Shown here: positions 6,803-8,764 of the stretch, piece by piece
How the letters are laid out: every line of letters begins with the position of its first letter
Position numbering within the stretch: position 1 is the first letter of the stretch
From: CAYZUC01 sp964481705
Lineage (GTDB): Bacteria > Bacillota > Clostridia > Lachnospirales > Lachnospiraceae
Length of the DNA stretch: 8,764 nt
Direction of reading: 5' to 3'
NCBI GenBank assembly: GCA_964481705.1
Contig: CAYZUC010000110.1
Location: forward strand, 1-8,764
The notes under the pieces: model-generated
What the model was told of the DNA's origin: nothing
The model's database searches: none
Seen by the model: only the letters and a program-made list of their open reading frames with translations
Program-made: the position numbers and the translations under genes

Positions 6803-6824
6803 TAAGTGTAATAGTCTACTTTCC
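6803..6824. repeat. ATAGTC-loop hairpin, diverged copy 3
   Basis: This matches copy 1 (6626-6647) at 18 of 22 positions, including the loop AATAGTCT and trailing CTTTCC. The second stem pair changes from C-G to T-A, so pairing is kept there, but one pair further out becomes a T-T mismatch. Confidence 0.55.
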
Positions 6825-6885
6825 ATGGATTTTCGCAATATACTTTCTTTTTAGTCTCTCCATTATATCATTATTGCCCGAAGTA

Positions 6886-7006
6886 AACCCCACTTAATAC
6901 CAAAACTAAGCAACATAAAAATAAACAGTTAAGTAGCAGGTCAGATGAAATGCATATCTGAACTGCTGCTTAACTATATTTATTTGCTATAGTTTTGTAT
7001 GGGGTT
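6886..7006. repeat. Nested ~121-bp hairpin upstream of the 61-aa gene
   Basis: Four stems nest around one axis: AACCCCA/TGGGGTT (6886-6892 with 7000-7006), CAAAACTA/TAGTTTTG (6901-6908 with 6990-6997), AAATAAA/TTTATTT (6919-6925 with 6979-6985), and a 19-bp core (6928-6946 with 6956-6974, one wobble and one mismatch) with loop GAAATGCAT. It lies in the leader region of the 61-aa gene and near a rep gene, so a single-strand origin, leader structure or transfer signal are the possibilities. Confidence 0.8.
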
Positions 7007-7092
7007 GACTTCTCATTTAATTTTCCGCAATGTTTACTTAATGATACGTACTTTGTAACTAAAAAAAACCACAAAGCAAAGGAGAATAAATC

Positions 7093-7278
7093 ATGACAAA
7101 TTCAGAAATGCACGAACTCGTAAACAAAGCTATTAAATCAACAAGAGGAACTTCAAGAGATGTAATCAATTTTCTAGCTGGTTATACCCAAATTTCTAAT
7201 CCTCAGTTATCAGAACTACTTTCAATTATTGCAGATGAAACATTTGATTACGATGTGAAATATGAATTAAAATTATAA
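7093..7278 (+). CDS. Small 61-aa protein of unknown function
   Basis: I do not recognise this protein and assign no function. It is short, soluble and probably all-helical, with no membrane segment, signal peptide or cysteine. The first half is basic (NKAIKSTRGTSRDVINFL) and the second acidic (ELLSIIADETFDYD). The start is convincing: AAAGGAG at 7078-7084 lies 8 nt before ATG 7093, the best ribosome binding site in this half of the window. A TTGACT at 7005-7010 could be a -35, but I see no good -10. It converges on the minus-strand rep gene and the two share a bidirectional terminator, so it may be an accessory or copy-control gene of the same element. That role is inference from position only. 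Confidence 0.72.
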   Translation: MTNSEMHELVNKAIKSTRGTSRDVINFLAGYTQISNPQLSELLSIIADETFDYDVKYELKL

Positions 7279-7301
7279 ACACAAATAACAAAAAATAAAA
7301 G

Positions 7302-7330
7302 AAGGACAGCCGAAAGGTTGTCCTTTTTTT
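7302..7330. terminator. Bidirectional terminator between convergent genes
   Basis: GGACAGCC (7304-7311) pairs with GGTTGTCC (7316-7323, one wobble) around a GAAA tetraloop, followed by seven T's. The complementary strand also exits into a T-rich stretch, so it can stop both the 61-aa gene and rep read-through. Confidence 0.92.
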
Positions 7331-7346
7331 ATTTCAAGCACTTATT

Positions 7347-7367
7347 TAAAAGCAATAGTCTGCTTTT
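7347..7367. repeat. ATAGTC-loop hairpin, copy 2, abutting the rep stop codon
   Basis: This is the exact 20-base match to 6626-6645. AAAAGCA (7348-7354) pairs with TGCTTTT (7361-7367). The right end overlaps the rep stop codon (7366-7368 on the minus strand). Read in the rep direction it gives a stem followed by AAAT, a possible weak terminator. Confidence 0.8.
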
Positions 7368-8361
7368 AGAATAGATTTTCTATACTTTTTAATTCTTTTT
7401 CACTTAATGTTACGAACTCATTTATATTTTTGTTTTCCTCTTTGAACTCCTTTTTTCCATAAAGTTTATCTATATTTTCTAGCAAAGTATTTAGTATCTC
7501 TGCTTTATATTCTAGTTTATTACTATCACCCCTTAACGCTGTCTGTACATCATATTTCATTCTTCTATCAAGTTTATCAATAATAGTCTGATATTCCAGA
7601 TTGTTTTCTTTCATGTTTTTACATAATTCTACAATCACATTGAAAGCAGGACTTTTTTTAACCAGTTTACAATTTGCTGTCTCTCCAGCTCCGTCAATTC
7701 CGGATGATTCATTATTGTTAGTAATGTATATCGCATCAAAATTGATTTCATTTCTTTTTTTATATTCAAAGGTATATTCAATTCTTGTACAATCATATTC
7801 TAATCCGCTCTCCTTCCTTTTATCGTATATTTTGAGATACCCATTTTTATGTCGTTGTCCGTAATACCTTGTACCTTTATATAAACCCTTTTCCTTTTTA
7901 GTACCATATACATTCACATTGTCTGGTATCGTTTTAACATCGATAGCATAGTCTATTTTATCAATATGATAATCAATAGCATATTCAGATACTAAATTCA
8001 TGAGTTTTTCAAAAATTGGTGTTTTAGCATATTTATTTGGATTGATTTCTATTTTCATGAGTGGGAATATTAGAAATTCCTTTTTATCATCACGAAACAT
8101 TTGCCAATGTCCAAGTTGTACATAAAATCCCTTATCTAAATGTATTTGGTGAGCATACCACGAATATTTAGAACAAGGCTTACAATCTAATCTCTCCCAA
8201 TAATCCAATCCATCAATTTTATCTCTAATATCATGAAATGCATCTATAACACTTTGAATTATACTATCACCAATACCACATAAATCATATGTGATTATAA
8301 CATTATCAATACTATGTATATAGCCAAAGGAATCTATTATATTTTCGTTATAAGAAATCAT
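7366..8361 (-). CDS. Rep_trans/RstA-like replication initiation (or MobT-type relaxase-like) protein
   Basis: The protein resembles initiators of the Rep_trans/phage replication initiation superfamily, which nick DNA to start rolling-circle replication; relatives such as Tn916 Orf20 act as transfer relaxases. Of 331 aa, the diagnostic part is KIDYAIDV (135-142), then GTRYYGQR (163-170) and LKIYDKRKE (176-184), then TRIEYTFE (192-199). This matches the family pattern of an IDxAxD strand, a YxG turn and a Y-D/N-K motif; Tyr179 is the likely catalytic tyrosine by analogy with pT181-type RepC/RepD. The start is supported by AAAGGAG 5 nt upstream of the ATG. The sequence is Lys/Asn/Ile-rich and very AT-rich, unlike the core genes to the left, which suggests transfer. 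A candidate promoter lies near 8482-8511. Family call is fairly good; plasmid rep versus conjugative relaxase is not resolved. Confidence 0.78.
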   Translation of the reverse strand: MISYNENIIDSFGYIHSIDNVIITYDLCGIGDSIIQSVIDAFHDIRDKIDGLDYWERLDCKPCSKYSWYAHQIHLDKGFYVQLGHWQMFRDDKKEFLIFPLMKIEINPNKYAKTPIFEKLMNLVSEYAIDYHIDKIDYAIDVKTIPDNVNVYGTKKEKGLYKGTRYYGQRHKNGYLKIYDKRKESGLEYDCTRIEYTFEYKKRNEINFDAIYITNNNESSGIDGAGETANCKLVKKSPAFNVIVELCKNMKENNLEYQTIIDKLDRRMKYDVQTALRGDSNKLEYKAEILNTLLENIDKLYGKKEFKEENKNINEFVTLSEKELKSIENLF

Positions 8362-8388
8362 AATATCTCCTTTATGTTTTTATTAAAT

Positions 8389-8404
8389 TGTACAATATTG
8401 TACA
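8389..8404. promoter_or_regulatory. 16-bp perfect palindrome in the rep leader, operator candidate
   Basis: TGTACAATATTGTACA is its own reverse complement and lies 28 bp upstream of the rep start, between the candidate promoter and the gene. It overlaps the next hairpin by two bases. It is a plausible repressor site; the protein is unknown. Confidence 0.6.
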
Positions 8405-8438
8405 TAATCCCCCCCTATTAGAATACGGGGGGATTATG
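8403..8438. repeat. C/G-run hairpin in the rep leader
   Basis: CATAATCCCCCC pairs perfectly with GGGGGGATTATG over 12 bp around an ~12-nt loop. It would lie in the 5' untranslated part of rep mRNA on the minus strand. No T tract follows on that side, so it is more likely a regulatory or mRNA-stability hairpin than a terminator. On the plus strand it is followed by CTTTTG. Confidence 0.8.
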
Positions 8439-8470
8439 CTTTTGAATTGTCAGCTACCCCACACATTCAA

Positions 8471-8566
8471 CAAGGTTATCTATTGTATTTTATGCCCCGA
8501 GAACCCGTCAAGCTGAAATGCGCTTGACTGAACCTCGCAGCATAAAAGATTCTGCACCTAACCTTG
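8471..8566. repeat. Multi-stem inverted repeat around the rep promoter
   Basis: Four stems nest on one axis: CAAGGTTA/TAACCTTG (8471-8478 with 8559-8566), TTTTATGC/GCATAAAA (8488-8495 with 8540-8547), CGAG/CTCG (8498-8501 with 8534-8537) and GTCAAGC/GCTTGAC (8507-8513 with 8522-8528), with an 8-nt apical loop. The symmetric 2x2 and 5x5 internal loops are typical of a real fold. It lies upstream of rep and could be an origin, an operator pair or a transfer site. Confidence 0.75.
8482..8511 (-). promoter_or_regulatory. Candidate promoter for rep
   Basis: On the minus strand a -35 TTGACG (8511-8506) is followed after 18 nt by a -10 TACAAT (8487-8482), each matching consensus in five of six positions. 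It lies inside the nested inverted repeat, and one arm of the outer 8-bp repeat covers the expected start site near 8475. That would suit autoregulation. Confidence 0.6.
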
Positions 8567-8603
8567 ATTGATGGTTGTGGATTGTCGAATTAATAAGTTG
8601 CGT

Positions 8604-8764
8604 CTACTTTTTAGATACAGTCCGTTGTTCGGGAGAGTGCGACGCAGTGTGCCCCGATGGGGCTACCCCTGCATTGCGCTCCCCCTCTCCCCGAACGTCT
8701 CCGAAAAGCAATTCAAAAGCCTCTTGTTTTTTATTCATTTTCACTAAAGCTTTTGCGACATAAA
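8604..8764 (-). CDS. C-terminal end of an unidentified minus-strand reading frame
   Basis: On the minus strand the frame is open from the window edge to a TAG at 8606-8604, giving about 53 residues: an ordinary-looking start (YVAKALVKMNKKQEAFELL) followed by a Gly/Ala/Ser/His-rich tail (GEGERNAGVAPSGHTASHS) and KK at the end. I do not recognise it. An internal ATG at 8738 would give a 44-aa peptide, but I see no good ribosome binding site before it, so a longer gene entering from the right is more likely. The tail coincides with a GC-rich palindrome (8627-8696), so it may be a reading frame that runs through a repeat element. It points toward rep, about 240 bp away, in the same direction. Confidence 0.4.
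   Translation of the reverse strand, partial: YVAKALVKMNKKQEAFELLFGDVRGEGERNAGVAPSGHTASHSPEQRTVSKK
8627..8696. repeat. GC-rich 70-bp stem-loop
   Basis: GTTCGGGAGAG (8627-8637) pairs with CTCTCCCCGAAC (8685-8696, one bulged C). Inside, about 8638-8647 pairs with 8669-8678 with wobbles and one mismatch, and GCCCC-GAT-GGGGC (8651-8663) is an apical hairpin. A second partner for the outer arm, TCTCCGAA, lies just beyond at 8698-8705. The base composition contrasts sharply with the AT-rich surroundings. Confidence 0.75.

Larger units (their letters stand above)
5855..7092. other. 1.2-kb gene-poor, structure-rich intergenic region
   Basis: I find no protein gene with a convincing start site here. 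Short hydrophobic or repetitive frames exist, but they lack ribosome binding sites or shift frame between repeat copies. The stretch holds a small inverted repeat (5888-5917), two tandem copies of a structured unit, a 115-bp palindrome inside the first copy, an operator-like GATAAC array, small hairpins with loop core ATAGTC, and a ~121-bp nested hairpin. It marks the change from core chromosome on the left to a mobile-type region with a rep gene on the right. Confidence 0.75.

Noticed and set aside
6715..6897. 60-aa hydrophobic frame starting at 6715
   Set aside because: No ribosome binding site precedes 6715. Only the internal ATG at 6769 is even weakly plausible, and that is listed as a low-confidence finding.
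7571..7595. Fourth ATAGTC hairpin inside rep (TATCA...TGATA around ATAATAGTC)
   Set aside because: It lies in coding sequence and shares only the short loop word. Its stem is unrelated, so chance is likely in AT-rich DNA.
8575..8763. Plus-strand 62-aa frame at the right edge
   Set aside because: It runs through the GC-rich palindrome with no ribosome binding site. The opposite strand has a more natural open frame entering from the edge.
5855..8764. tRNA gene as an integration target or junction
   Set aside because: I looked for cloverleaf arms and a T-loop motif and saw none; the folds present are simple long hairpins.

Overview
The window reads as part of the chromosome of a low-GC anaerobic Firmicute, most likely a Lachnospiraceae-type Clostridium relative. 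This rests on the AT-rich base composition, AGGAGG-type ribosome binding sites, GTG/TTG/ATG start usage and the gene set aroB-lspA-rluD-cstA plus a cytidylate-kinase-like protein. The genus cannot be fixed from the sequence alone.

Positions 1-5854 are ordinary chromosome, all on the + strand. A 5'-truncated aroB (shikimate pathway), lspA (lipoprotein signal peptidase) and an rluD-family pseudouridine synthase are tightly spaced and probably form one operon. A candidate extended -10 promoter then precedes an unrecognised 192-aa protein and a short-form CstA transporter, which are 8 nt apart and probably co-transcribed. That unit ends at a clear intrinsic terminator (5008-5047). A cytidylate-kinase-like gene follows with its own candidate promoter, closed by a strong hairpin at 5819-5854.

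Positions 5855-8764 have a different character and look like the edge of a mobile or plasmid-derived region. About 1.2 kb (5855-7092) holds no convincing gene but is full of secondary structure: two tandem copies of a ~220-bp unit, each folding into an 88-89-nt hairpin with compensatory base changes between the copies; a 115-bp palindrome with perfect 34-bp arms embedded in the first copy; an operator-like GATAAC array; three copies of a small hairpin with loop core ATAGTC; and a ~121-bp nested hairpin. A 61-aa protein of unknown function (7093-7278, +) follows with a strong ribosome binding site. It converges on a minus-strand replication initiation/relaxase-like gene (Rep_trans/RstA type, 7366-8361), and a bidirectional terminator separates them. 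The rep upstream region carries a candidate promoter inside nested inverted repeats, a C/G-rich leader hairpin and a 16-bp palindrome. At the right edge is the C-terminus of another minus-strand reading frame, whose last ~45 codons include a GC-rich palindrome.

The strongest candidate for something undescribed is the tandem structured element at 6232-6319 and 6460-6548. Its paired positions covary between copies while its internal loops are identical, which points to selection on an RNA or single-stranded DNA fold rather than on a protein. The nearby Rep_trans-type gene suggests that several of these hairpins could be replication or transfer signals. That link is inference.
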